From contig JAEOTF010000112.1 of NCBI GenBank assembly GCA_016840025.1, positions 1 to 36,975 of the forward strand: 36,975 bases of DNA. Reading direction: 5' to 3'. Made by a program: the position numbers and the translations under genes. The stretch comes from Candidatus Hodarchaeota archaeon. Its GTDB lineage: Archaea; Asgardarchaeota; Heimdallarchaeia; Hodarchaeales; YT1-039. Positions 7,505 to 15,399 of the stretch are shown piece after piece; the stretch's first letter is position 1, and each line of letters begins with the position of its first letter. The notes below the pieces were generated by a model. It did not search any database. It saw nothing but the letters and a program-made list of their open reading frames with translations, and had not been told where the DNA came from.

Positions 7505-7963
7505 ATGACCGATATGTCTACAGAACCCCCAATTGTTAGAGTTATGAGGGAAGAGGATCTTGAGCGAATCATTGAGATAGATAATATGGTCCTTGGAGAA
7601 AGAAGACCAGATTATTGGGAACGAAAAATCGAAGTGACAGGAATGAAGTCCCCCCTCCCGTCTCTTGTAGCAGAACTTGATGGAAAGGTGATAGGATTTC
7701 TCTTAGGAGAAGCAAGTGGATGGGAATATGGTGTCCCAGAGAATATTGGTTGGATAGATACTATCGGAGTTGACCCCACATATCAGAAAAAAGGGATAGC
7801 CAGGCTGTTAATGGATGAAATGCTCTCTGCTATGAAAAAAGTGGGAGTTAAAAAGGTCTATACTCTTGTAAACTGGCGAGAATGGTCTCTTCTCCGATTT
7901 TTTGACGCCATGGGATTCAAGAGAGGCGATATGATTAACCTCGAATTTGAACTCGAGACTTGA
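7505..7963 (+). CDS. GNAT family acetyltransferase
   Basis: The 152-residue product is a single GNAT domain: a VRVMREEDLERIIEID start, the VIGFLLGE strand, and the acetyl-CoA loop IGVDPTYQKKGIARLLMDEM (Q/RxxGxA) near residues 88-107. It resembles the C-terminal domain of the GNAT at 1143-1796 (shared GWI(D/E)xxGVDP, VNW/VDW and FF..MG/LGM regions) but lacks the DUF2080-like extension. The ATG at 7505 is preferred because GAAGGA lies eight bases upstream; an ATG at 7487 would add six residues, mostly Arg and Lys. It is 87 bp upstream of the hydratase gene and so heads that operon, mirroring the other GNAT. The substrate is unknown. Acetylation-based control of the pathway is a reasonable guess, not shown. 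Confidence 0.78.
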   Translation: MTDMSTEPPIVRVMREEDLERIIEIDNMVLGERRPDYWERKIEVTGMKSPLPSLVAELDGKVIGFLLGEASGWEYGVPENIGWIDTIGVDPTYQKKGIARLLMDEMLSAMKKVGVKKVYTLVNWREWSLLRFFDAMGFKRGDMINLEFELET

Positions 7964-8050
7964 TTGCTGGAAACGTTATCTAACAAAATTAAAAAGGCAT
8001 CCCATAAATTCAAAGAACAGAAACTATGAGAGGTCTTAGGTGAGAACAAA

Positions 8051-8818
8051 ATGGGAAATGAACTGATTTTGGTAGAAAAAACCGATCATATTGGAAAGAT
8101 CACTTTTAACAATGGTCCATTGAATATTTTGAACATTCCTATGATGGAAGAAATCAATAAAGCTCTCGATGGCTTTATTGGAGACCAATCCCTAAAAGCA
8201 TTCATTTTTGATCACAATGGCAAAGCTTTCTCTGCAGGTGTCGATATTGGCGATCATATGGGAGATAAGGCCCCAAAAATGCTCTACGAATTTCATAACA
8301 TCTTCAAAAAACTCCATCGCCTGAAATGCCCAACAATTGCAAATGTGAAGGGTGCTGCACTTGGCGGTGGATGTGAAGTAGCACTATTCTGTGATATCGT
8401 CCTTGCTTCCGAGAAAGCAAAATTCGGACAACCTGAAATAAAAGTGGGTGTTTTTCCGCCCCTTGCTGTTCTTATCTTCCCTTACCTTACAGGACATAAG
8501 AAAGCATTCGAACTTCTTCTGCAGGGAGAAATAATCGGCGCTGCAGAGGCACACCGACTGGGATTAGTCAATCACGTCTTTCCGTTAGAGTCCTATGAAC
8601 AAGAGGTTTCACAATTTCTTGATCGATTCAACCAATTGAGCTCTGTAGTGTTGCAGCACACGAAAAAAGCTATCCATTTAGCTTTAGGAGAGGACTTCGA
8701 TTCACAGATAGATAAACTTGAAGAATATTACCTCACTGAGCTTATGGCAACACATGATGCAAATGAGGGATTGCAATCGTTTCTAGAAAAACGTCCTCCA
8801 GTATGGCAAAATCGTTAG
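8051..8818 (+). CDS. dch: Cyclohexa-1,5-diene-1-carbonyl-CoA hydratase-like enoyl-CoA hydratase
   Basis: This is a 255-residue crotonase-fold protein. Oxyanion-hole segments are visible at FSAGVDIGDHM (about residue 62) and KGAALGGGCEVALFCD (about 100-115), followed by KFGQPEIKVGVFPP. The GVD in place of the usual ADI, the GGGCEVA helix and the FGQPEIK(L/V)GVF(A/P)P segment match the Dch/BamR group better than ordinary FadB-type hydratases. Dch adds water to the diene made by benzoyl-CoA reductase to give 6-hydroxycyclohex-1-ene-1-carbonyl-CoA. The ATG start has AGGTGAG six bases upstream. It is cotranscribed with the GNAT before it and converges on the Had-like gene, whose product would be the next enzyme. 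A generic enoyl-CoA hydratase cannot be excluded from sequence alone. Confidence 0.72.
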   Translation: MGNELILVEKTDHIGKITFNNGPLNILNIPMMEEINKALDGFIGDQSLKAFIFDHNGKAFSAGVDIGDHMGDKAPKMLYEFHNIFKKLHRLKCPTIANVKGAALGGGCEVALFCDIVLASEKAKFGQPEIKVGVFPPLAVLIFPYLTGHKKAFELLLQGEIIGAAEAHRLGLVNHVFPLESYEQEVSQFLDRFNQLSSVVLQHTKKAIHLALGEDFDSQIDKLEEYYLTELMATHDANEGLQSFLEKRPPVWQNR

Positions 8819-8854
8819 TATACATTAGCTAAAAAAGAAAAGGGGAAGAAAATG

Positions 8855-8876
8855 ACTCGGGTATAATAATCCGAGT
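8855..8876. terminator. Hairpin between convergent genes, likely terminator
   Basis: Arms ACTCGG (8855-8860) and CCGAGT (8871-8876) form a perfect 6-bp stem around a 10-base AT-rich loop. It is centred in the 71-bp gap between the convergent hydratase (+) and dehydrogenase (-) genes. An A-rich run precedes it and an AT-rich stretch follows, so it could end transcripts from both sides. Confidence 0.5.
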
Positions 8877-8889
8877 AAAATTCTCTTTA

Positions 8890-9915
8890 TTAACCTTCAG
8901 GAAGGATTATAGAGCGCAGAGTTTCCCCTTTGTGCAGGGTATCAAAGGCTTCATTGATCTCATCAAGAGGGAAACGATGAGTAACAATCGGCTTTACTTG
9001 GATCTTACCTGCTCCAACCAACCGAAGTAGTGGGGGATAATCAACAGGACGGCAACCCAAAGACCCTACCACCTCAATTTCTCTGAACATCATCCGTCCT
9101 AGATTCAATTCAGTTGGTTTCGGAGCAAAACCCACCATTACAACGCGTCCCCCCCATTTTACGATATTGTAGGCAACCTGCTGGGTTTTAGGATGCCCAA
9201 TAACTTCCATAGCGATGTCTGCACCCCCACCAGTAATTTTCCTGACAGTTTTGATAGGATCGTCTTCCTTACTATTGATAGTTTCAATTGCTCCCAACTT
9301 CTTCGCCAGTTCTAACTTCCAATCCATAACATCGACCGCTATGACTAATCCTCCAAATGCAGTAGCTACTTGGACAACATTCATGCCCACACCTCCACAG
9401 CCAATAACGACGACATAGTCTCCTGCTTTTACTTGTGCCCTGTTCTTGACGGCATGAAAGGGTGTGCTGATAGCATCACTAATGATACAGCCTTCTTGTA
9501 GCGGAACGCCCGAAGGCACAGGAATAACGTCTTTTTCGGGGACAGCGATATATTCAGCAAAGGCACCATCAATATGATTGCCAAGCATTGTCATTTTTTG
9601 GCATATGTTCTCACGACCAGTACGACAGTAATAGCACTGCCCACAGGTCAAAACTGCGGGGATAAGAACGGGATCACCTGTTTTGAAACGAGTGACTCCA
9701 TCTCCAATCTGATCAATGACGCCTGAAGGCTCATGACCTAGAATAAGAGGCGGTTTCTTAAAGGTAGGAACACCATGAAACAAATAGCCCGCATCAGTGT
9801 GACAGACACCACATGCAGCTATTTTTATGACGACTTCACCCGCATTTGCTTCAGGTGTGGGCATTTCTTCGATCTTCAAAGGTTCTTTAGGTTTATAAAA
9901 AACAGCGGCTTTCAT
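8890..9915 (-). CDS. had: Zinc-dependent alcohol dehydrogenase, 6-hydroxycyclohex-1-ene-1-carbonyl-CoA dehydrogenase-like
   Basis: The 341-residue protein is a medium-chain zinc dehydrogenase. Catalytic zinc ligands sit in ACGVCHTD and GHEPSG; the structural zinc set is CGQCYYCRTGRENIC; the NAD-binding motif is VVVIGCGGVGMNVVQVA. Near residue 150 it has ISDAISTPFHAVK, closely resembling the DA(V/I)STPYxA stretch of Had/BamQ, the NAD-dependent dehydrogenase that makes 6-oxocyclohex-1-ene-1-carbonyl-CoA. The ATG at 9915 (MKAAVFY, the usual ADH opening, with AAGGTGGTC upstream) is preferred to a TTG 15 codons earlier. It has its own promoter, divergent from the thiolase operon and convergent with the hydratase. 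Another alcohol dehydrogenase (benzyl alcohol or butanediol type) is the alternative; its position between hydratase and hydrolase genes supports Had. Confidence 0.72.
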   Translation of the reverse strand: MKAAVFYKPKEPLKIEEMPTPEANAGEVVIKIAACGVCHTDAGYLFHGVPTFKKPPLILGHEPSGVIDQIGDGVTRFKTGDPVLIPAVLTCGQCYYCRTGRENICQKMTMLGNHIDGAFAEYIAVPEKDVIPVPSGVPLQEGCIISDAISTPFHAVKNRAQVKAGDYVVVIGCGGVGMNVVQVATAFGGLVIAVDVMDWKLELAKKLGAIETINSKEDDPIKTVRKITGGGADIAMEVIGHPKTQQVAYNIVKWGGRVVMVGFAPKPTELNLGRMMFREIEVVGSLGCRPVDYPPLLRLVGAGKIQVKPIVTHRFPLDEINEAFDTLHKGETLRSIILPEG

Positions 9916-10101
9916 ACCGACCACCTTCTCATAATAACTGGGTTTCCTTCTACTTACCAAAAATCTTTTCCTTGCCTAGAAAAAGTAGAAAAACAAAAAA
10001 TTTTTTGATTCAAAGGGAGATCGAACGTAAATTATCTTATACTAATGTTTAACCCGAAAAGAGAGTAATTTGAAGAAAAGGCAACTCTTTAGAGGTGGTA
10101 C

Positions 10102-11247
10102 ATGATGAAAGTAGGCATTATTGGGATCGGTCATAGTAAATTTGGAAGGAGAGATGATGTTACTGTCCAAGAGCTTGCGTTCGAGCCGTTTGCTCAAGCG
10201 ATCACTGACGCAGGGATTCAACGCGAGGATATTGAGGCAACCCTTATCGGGGCATCTCCTGTATATATGGTACAACGAAGTATAGCGGGACCAATCACTG
10301 AATATCTAGGATTAAACCCTCAACCGGTGTGGTTGACAGAAGCGGCATGTAGTAGCTCTGCAGTAGCTCTACGAACCGCATATGCTCAAATTGCATCGGG
10401 AATGCATGAAATCGTTTTAGTTCTTGGAGTTCAAAAGATGTTAGAACAAACTACAGCAGAAATACTCAAAATCATGGGACGAAGTGGGGATGTACAATGG
10501 GAAGCACCCTATGGCACAACTTTTGCAAATTATTATGCAATGTATGCAACAGCCCATATGGCAAAATATGGCACAACTTCGGAGCAACTCGCTACTGTGG
10601 CTGTAAAAAACCATCATTACGGGACAATGAATCCTTTAGCAATGTTTCAGAAGGAGGTTACACTCCAGAAGGCATTGGAATCAAGAATTATTGCTTCTCC
10701 GTTACGTCTTTTTGATTGCTGCGCTAATGCAGACGGGGCTGCGGCACTCATCGTAGCAAGTGAAGATAAAGCTAAACAACTAAGTGACACACCCATTTGG
10801 GTTTCTGGACTTGGGGCAGCAACTGCTCCTTTCTCGCTTCTCACTCGTCCAGAGCTGTTCACACTTCCTAGCGCTGTAGAAGCCTCACGACAAGCCTATG
10901 CACAAGCAAAAGTAGATTCAAGTGATATTGACATTGCAGCGGTTCATGATTGCTTTACTATTGCAGAAATAATGGCATATGAAGATTTAGGATTCGCCGA
11001 CCGTGGAAAAGGAGGAGAATTTGTGGAAGAGGCTTATATCGGAGGAAAAACCCCTATCAACGTAGATGGGGGGCTCAAAGCCAAAGGTCATCCAGTTGGC
11101 GCAACGGGCTGCTCACAAGTTGTAGAAATCATTAAGCAACTCCGTGGAGAGGCTGGAAAGCGTCAGATTGATGGCGCAGAAGTTGGACTAACGCATAATG
11201 TTGGAGGACACGGGCAGTATTGTGCTGTTCATGTTTTCACAAGGTGA
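10102..11247 (+). CDS. SCP-x/archaeal-type thiolase
   Basis: This 381-residue thiolase-like protein has the nucleophile Cys83 in TEAACSSSAV, the HDCFT motif near residue 280, the general-base histidine in GGLKAKGHPVGATG near residue 330 and a closing NVGGHG. This is the SCP-x/archaeal branch, which normally works with a DUF35 OB-fold partner; a DUF35 domain starts 8 bp downstream, fused to an SDR. Likely reaction here: CoA-dependent cleavage of 3-oxopimelyl-CoA to glutaryl-CoA and acetyl-CoA, or of a later 3-oxoacyl-CoA. Condensation, as in the archaeal acetoacetyl-CoA thiolase/HMG-CoA synthase channel, is the other option, but no HMG-CoA synthase gene is adjacent. AGAGGTGG precedes two adjacent ATG codons (10102 and 10105); the second has better spacing. 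Confidence 0.82.
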   Translation: MMKVGIIGIGHSKFGRRDDVTVQELAFEPFAQAITDAGIQREDIEATLIGASPVYMVQRSIAGPITEYLGLNPQPVWLTEAACSSSAVALRTAYAQIASGMHEIVLVLGVQKMLEQTTAEILKIMGRSGDVQWEAPYGTTFANYYAMYATAHMAKYGTTSEQLATVAVKNHHYGTMNPLAMFQKEVTLQKALESRIIASPLRLFDCCANADGAAALIVASEDKAKQLSDTPIWVSGLGAATAPFSLLTRPELFTLPSAVEASRQAYAQAKVDSSDIDIAAVHDCFTIAEIMAYEDLGFADRGKGGEFVEEAYIGGKTPINVDGGLKAKGHPVGATGCSQVVEIIKQLRGEAGKRQIDGAEVGLTHNVGGHGQYCAVHVFTR

Positions 11248-11254
11248 ATACAAA

Positions 11255-12469
11255 ATGAAGGAATTTGGATACGTTACTTATATCTCGCAATCAAAAATCG
11301 GAGAACCGTTCCTGAAGGCCTTAAGAGAGGGAACGTTGAAAGGAACACGCTGTACCCAATGTAATACTCTTTATTATCCGCCTAGGGCGAATTGTACCGC
11401 GAAATGTCTTACAGATGAGCATATTGAATGGGAAGAATTATCGGGAGTAGGTAAGATTGTCTCTTTCTCTCAGGTTCATATTCCTCCAGCTGGATTTGAG
11501 CGTTTTGCACCTTATACAGTATGCGTTGTCGATTTAAAGGAAGGTGGTCGCTTAGTAGGCTGGATAGACGCAGAACCTAAAGATCTCAAGATTGGGGAGT
11601 TAGTAAGAGCTACCCCAGAAGTTATTGAGGGAGATCGTGTAGTTTATCGAATATTGAAAGGTAAAGCAGCAGAACGTGGTCTAGAGACAGTTGAACAATT
11701 AGGAGAGCCAGAGACCCAGGCGAAAAGGCTTGTGGGAAAGGTAGCAGTCGTAACTGGAGCTGGAAAAGGAATTGGGCGTGAAATTGCCATTGAGTATGCT
11801 AAAGAGGGAGCTAATGTTGTAGTAGGAGCTAGAACGAAGGCGGATATAGATGCAGTTGTGAGTGAAATTCAAGAATTGGGAGGAGAAGCTCTAGCGATTC
11901 CATGTGACGTTTCTGATGCGAAAAGCGTTCAACGTTTAATAGATGGCGCTTTAGAGAGATTCCAGAAAATTGACATTCTAATAAACAATGCAGGAATCTC
12001 AAGAACTGCCTTAATTGAAAAAACAACTGATGATCTCTGGAATTCAGTGATCAACATCAACTTAACAGGAACTTTCTACTGTATTCGGGCAGTTATCCCT
12101 CACTTCATGAAAAAAAGACCTTTAGGTGGAAAGATCATCAATTTTACGTCTACTGCAGCAAAATACGGGAATTTCGGTCAAGCAGCGTACGTCTCTTCTA
12201 AATGGGCTATAGTTGCCCTTACAAAGACGGCAGCAAGAGAGCTATCCCGTTATAAAGTCCATGTAAACTGCATTATGCCAGGATATATAGAAACGCCAAT
12301 GACCGCAGGTACACCAACAGTTTATAAGGAACAGACGATAGCTCAAATTCCCCTTATGCGGACAGGAACATCTAATGACGTAGCGAAAGCAGCCGTATTC
12401 TTAGGATCGAAAGATTCAGATTATATGACGGGGACTATCATTCAAGTAGATGGCGGCTTAAGGATGTAA
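11255..12469 (+). CDS. DUF35 OB-fold/zinc-ribbon protein fused to a short-chain dehydrogenase
   Basis: The 404-residue product joins two usually separate proteins. Residues 1-135 are a DUF35 acyl-CoA-binding partner with a zinc ribbon (Cys33, Cys36, Cys47, Cys51) and an OB fold ending near RVVYRILKG. After a linker, residues 160-404 are a complete short-chain dehydrogenase: TGAGKGIG at 166-173, NNAG at 243-246, catalytic Ser298, Tyr311 and Lys315, and a typical C-terminus (TGTIIQVDGG). The ATG at 11255 has AAGGTG upstream. DUF35 proteins hold substrates for SCP-x-type thiolases, and the thiolase ends 8 bp before this gene. The fusion therefore suggests that a 3-hydroxyacyl-CoA (3-hydroxypimelyl-CoA in this context) is oxidised and passed directly to the thiolase. 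The substrate is inferred. Confidence 0.85.
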   Translation: MKEFGYVTYISQSKIGEPFLKALREGTLKGTRCTQCNTLYYPPRANCTAKCLTDEHIEWEELSGVGKIVSFSQVHIPPAGFERFAPYTVCVVDLKEGGRLVGWIDAEPKDLKIGELVRATPEVIEGDRVVYRILKGKAAERGLETVEQLGEPETQAKRLVGKVAVVTGAGKGIGREIAIEYAKEGANVVVGARTKADIDAVVSEIQELGGEALAIPCDVSDAKSVQRLIDGALERFQKIDILINNAGISRTALIEKTTDDLWNSVININLTGTFYCIRAVIPHFMKKRPLGGKIINFTSTAAKYGNFGQAAYVSSKWAIVALTKTAARELSRYKVHVNCIMPGYIETPMTAGTPTVYKEQTIAQIPLMRTGTSNDVAKAAVFLGSKDSDYMTGTIIQVDGGLRM

Positions 12470-12672
12470 ACAAACCCCGAATATAGTCATAAATCTTTTT
12501 TCATTTCCAACCATCAAGCAATATTCCTCGATAAAACAGGAAGTCAAGAATTATCTTCTCTCACGCCAAACGGGAACGAATAATCCCATATAGGCTATTA
12601 ACTTACAGATGGAAAAAGAGAAAAAGAGATTCTTTCTTATAATTCAAAAATTCAGAAGAAGAGGTAATCGGG

Positions 12673-13770
12673 ATGAAGGATCACGACCTTTGGAAAGATG
12701 AATATTTCGGGACTGAACCCCCTTGTATAACGTATGAACTCAAACCGTTAGTTAACCCCCAAGGAGAAGTAGTAGAAAAACTCTACTCTGCTTGGATAAT
12801 TCTCAATAATCCAAAACAACTGAACTCTTATACCACAGAAATGGTTAAGGGAGTAATTGCTGCTTTTTCGCGGGCTTCCATGGATAGAAGCGTCGTAGCA
12901 GTGGTTTTTACAGGCGCAGGAGATCGTGCGTTCTGTACTGGAGGAAATACAAAAGAATATGCTGAATATTACTCAGGAAAACCTACCGAATATGGATTAT
13001 ATATGGATCTATTTAATGGCATGGTTGACGCCATTCTTAACTGTAAAAAACCAGTAATTTGTAGAGCAAATGGTATGAGGGTCGCAGGAGGACAAGAGAT
13101 TGGGATGGCCTGTGATCTAACAATTTCAGCAGATACTGCACTGTATGGTCAAGCAGGCCCTCGCCATGGATCAGCACCAGATGGTGGATCCACAGATTTT
13201 CTCCCATGGTATCTCACTATCGAGAATGCCATGTGGAACTGTGTCTCCTGTGAATTATGGAGTGCTTATAAAGTAAAACAGCTTGGATTAATCACCAAGA
13301 CTATCCCAGTACTTAAGAAGGATGATCGATTCATACGAAATCCTACTGTGATCACTGATAGATATATTGAAGATGGGGAGATTGTTTATGGAGATTTCCT
13401 CACAGGTCAAGAATTTAAACAAGGGAGAGAACTAATGAAGAGTTGTAGTATAGATCTCACTCCTTTAGATAAATCAGTTGATGAGAGTATCTGGACGTTC
13501 GCGAATCTCTTCCCAGGTTGTCTGATAAAATCTATCGATGGAATCAGACAGAAGAAAAAATTCTTCTGGGATCAAACCAAGTTAGCAAATAGGCACTGGC
13601 TCTCAGTGAACATGATGGGTGAGGCATTACTGGGCTTCAGAGCCTTTAACGAACGAAAAGAAACTGGAAAAGATGTGATTGACTTTATTAAATATCGTCA
13701 ACTGCTGGCTCAAGCCCATCCCCTTAATCAGGAACTTATTGATTCAGTTCTTCCAAAGAAAAAGGAATAA
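12673..13770 (+). CDS. oah: 6-oxocyclohex-1-ene-1-carbonyl-CoA hydrolase (ring-opening), Oah/BamA-like
   Basis: The 365-residue crotonase-family protein is longer than ordinary enoyl-CoA hydratases and close to the roughly 375 residues of Oah/BamA. Diagnostic stretches include CTGGNTKEYAEYYSGKP (about residue 94), KPVICRANGMRVAGGQEIGM (about 131-150), the FGQAGP-like YGQAGPRHGSAPDGGSTDFLP, and IRNPTVITDRYIEDGEIVYG. BamA is the marker enzyme of anaerobic benzoyl-CoA degradation; it adds two waters to 6-oxocyclohex-1-ene-1-carbonyl-CoA and opens the ring to 3-hydroxypimelyl-CoA. This is the most specific assignment in the island and anchors the reading of the neighbouring genes. The ATG has GAGGTA seven bases upstream. 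It lies 203 bp after the DUF35-SDR gene and 38 bp before the second thiolase gene. Confidence 0.9.
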   Translation: MKDHDLWKDEYFGTEPPCITYELKPLVNPQGEVVEKLYSAWIILNNPKQLNSYTTEMVKGVIAAFSRASMDRSVVAVVFTGAGDRAFCTGGNTKEYAEYYSGKPTEYGLYMDLFNGMVDAILNCKKPVICRANGMRVAGGQEIGMACDLTISADTALYGQAGPRHGSAPDGGSTDFLPWYLTIENAMWNCVSCELWSAYKVKQLGLITKTIPVLKKDDRFIRNPTVITDRYIEDGEIVYGDFLTGQEFKQGRELMKSCSIDLTPLDKSVDESIWTFANLFPGCLIKSIDGIRQKKKFFWDQTKLANRHWLSVNMMGEALLGFRAFNERKETGKDVIDFIKYRQLLAQAHPLNQELIDSVLPKKKE

Positions 13771-13808
13771 TAGAAAAGTTAATCCAGAACTAATTATGGT
13801 GACGCCCT

Positions 13809-15017
13809 ATGAAATTTAAAAATGCCTATGTACCTTATGGAGGTTATTGGAGTACTCCCTTCGTTCGCTGGCAGGGTAATCTCTCAAGTTTGAACGCAAT
13901 CCCCTTTGCTGCCGAAATGACAAAGCTAGGTCTCGAAAAGTGTCAAATTTCACCTGATATATTTAATTCAATTCACTTGGGTATTACTATCCCTCAAAAA
14001 CATAGTTTTTATGGACAGACATGGCTGGCGGGGCTAATTGGAGCTCCAGAAATTACTGGACCAATGATTGCTCAAGCTTGCGCAACTTCTGCACGAGTGA
14101 TAGCTAGTGCTGTTTCTGAGCTCGAAGTTAGCAATGGATCCGACCATTGTATTCTTACTGTGACGTGTGATCGTACCAGCAATGGACCTCATATACTATA
14201 TCCGAATCCTCTTGCGCCTGGAGGGAAACCTGATGAAGAAAACTGGGTTTGGGATAATTTTGGCTATGATCCTTATGCTAAAAACCCCATGATTCGAACA
14301 GCGGAAAATGTCGCCAAAGAAGCAGGAATAACCAGAGAAGAACAGGAAAAAGCCACGTTATTACGATATAAGCAATATAAAATGAGTTTAGAAGATGATG
14401 CCGCATTCCTTCGCCGATTTATGATCACGCCTATTGAGGTCAAATCTGGAAGGAAGGTTATTGCAACAGTAAAAGGGGATGAAGGGGTGTTTCCAACTTC
14501 TGAAGAAGGTCTTGCAAAACTCAGACCTGTTCTTGAGGGAGGAACAGTGACTTATGGTACTCAAACTCATCCTTCTGATGGTAACTGTGGAATGATTTTG
14601 ACTTCTCGCGAAAAAGCGCAGACATTAAGCCTGAATAAAGATTTTGAGATCAGGATTCTATCTTTCGGGGAGTCTAGATGCAAAAAAGGATTCATGCCCT
14701 CGGCACCAGCCCCCGCTTCTCAGAAAGCACTGGAGTCTGCCCAACTCTCTACAGATGATATATCTGTGTTCAAGTTACATAATCCATTCGGTGTAAATGA
14801 TGTATATTTCAGCCAAAAATTGGGTATTGGACTTGAATCCATAAATAACTATGGTTCATCTCTTGTATGGGGTCATCCACAAGCTCCAACAGGTATGCGC
14901 CTCATTATTGAACTAATTGAGGAACTATCGATGAAAAATGGTGGTTATGGGCTTTTTGCGGGATGTGCTGCTGGAGATTCAGCCGCTGCGGTAGTATTAG
15001 AGGTTATTAAATCCTAA
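13809..15017 (+). CDS. Thiolase family protein (second, divergent thiolase)
   Basis: The 402-residue protein has a thiolase fold with the nucleophile Cys in IAQACATSAR (about residue 90), a histidine in KLHNPFGVNDVYF (about 325) in place of the common NEAF/HDCF, a second histidine in LVWGHPQAPTGMR (about 360) and the C-terminal catalytic cysteine in LFAGCAAGDSAAA (about 388). All four catalytic positions thus seem present. GGTGA precedes the ATG. It follows the ring-opening hydrolase by 38 bp, so 3-oxopimelyl-CoA thiolysis is the natural assignment; which of the two thiolases takes which chain length cannot be told. It is clearly not a recent duplicate of the thiolase at 10102. Confidence 0.8.
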   Translation: MKFKNAYVPYGGYWSTPFVRWQGNLSSLNAIPFAAEMTKLGLEKCQISPDIFNSIHLGITIPQKHSFYGQTWLAGLIGAPEITGPMIAQACATSARVIASAVSELEVSNGSDHCILTVTCDRTSNGPHILYPNPLAPGGKPDEENWVWDNFGYDPYAKNPMIRTAENVAKEAGITREEQEKATLLRYKQYKMSLEDDAAFLRRFMITPIEVKSGRKVIATVKGDEGVFPTSEEGLAKLRPVLEGGTVTYGTQTHPSDGNCGMILTSREKAQTLSLNKDFEIRILSFGESRCKKGFMPSAPAPASQKALESAQLSTDDISVFKLHNPFGVNDVYFSQKLGIGLESINNYGSSLVWGHPQAPTGMRLIIELIEELSMKNGGYGLFAGCAAGDSAAAVVLEVIKS

Positions 15018-15399
15018 TTTAGTATTGAGGTTCATTTCCCTTTGTAGCAGAGCATTCAGAAAATTTGTGCAATTCTTGGCGATTTTCTGAATGTTTACCT
15101 ACTATAAGCAAGTGATTGATCCTTATTAGCCTTCTAGAATCCCTAACAGGCACAATTTCACTTCTTTTTAGTGATACACGTTTAAACAGTAAATGATGGG
15201 TTAATAGGTTTCCATAGGTCGGAAATTCTTTATCCACTGGTACAATTGGGGGTTATGAGTTTCCTAATGTGTGTAAATGCTAATAAAATTGCTTTAACCT
15301 ATAATATGGAGCTTTTCTCTATTTTAGAAAAAATGCAGGAAATATTTGAGGAAAAAAAAAGTAGGGGTTAGCAACTGTCACTTTAAAGAATTTATACAG
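15018..15399. other. Intergenic region between convergent thiolase and hydroxyacyl-CoA dehydrogenase genes
   Basis: A minus-strand frame exists over 15019-15237, but it has no family resemblance and lies across a long inverted repeat (15053-15093). The remainder is AT-rich with an A-run at about 15350 that, read on the minus strand, is a T-run downstream of the dehydrogenase gene and may terminate it. I see no supported gene. Confidence 0.5.
15053..15093 (+). terminator. Long perfect inverted repeat after the second thiolase gene
   Basis: Arms CATTCAGAAAAT (15053-15064) and ATTTTCTGAATG (15082-15093) are exact reverse complements over 12 bp around a 17-base loop. G-T and A-T pairs could lengthen the stem outward by three. 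It starts 36 bp after the thiolase stop codon. A transcript 3'-end stabiliser, terminator or regulatory hairpin are all possible; archaeal termination does not need such stems, so the function is open. Confidence 0.45.

Noticed and set aside
15019..15237. 72-residue minus-strand open frame after the second thiolase
   Set aside because: No family resemblance or ribosome site, and it runs through a 12-bp perfect inverted repeat that explains the sequence better.
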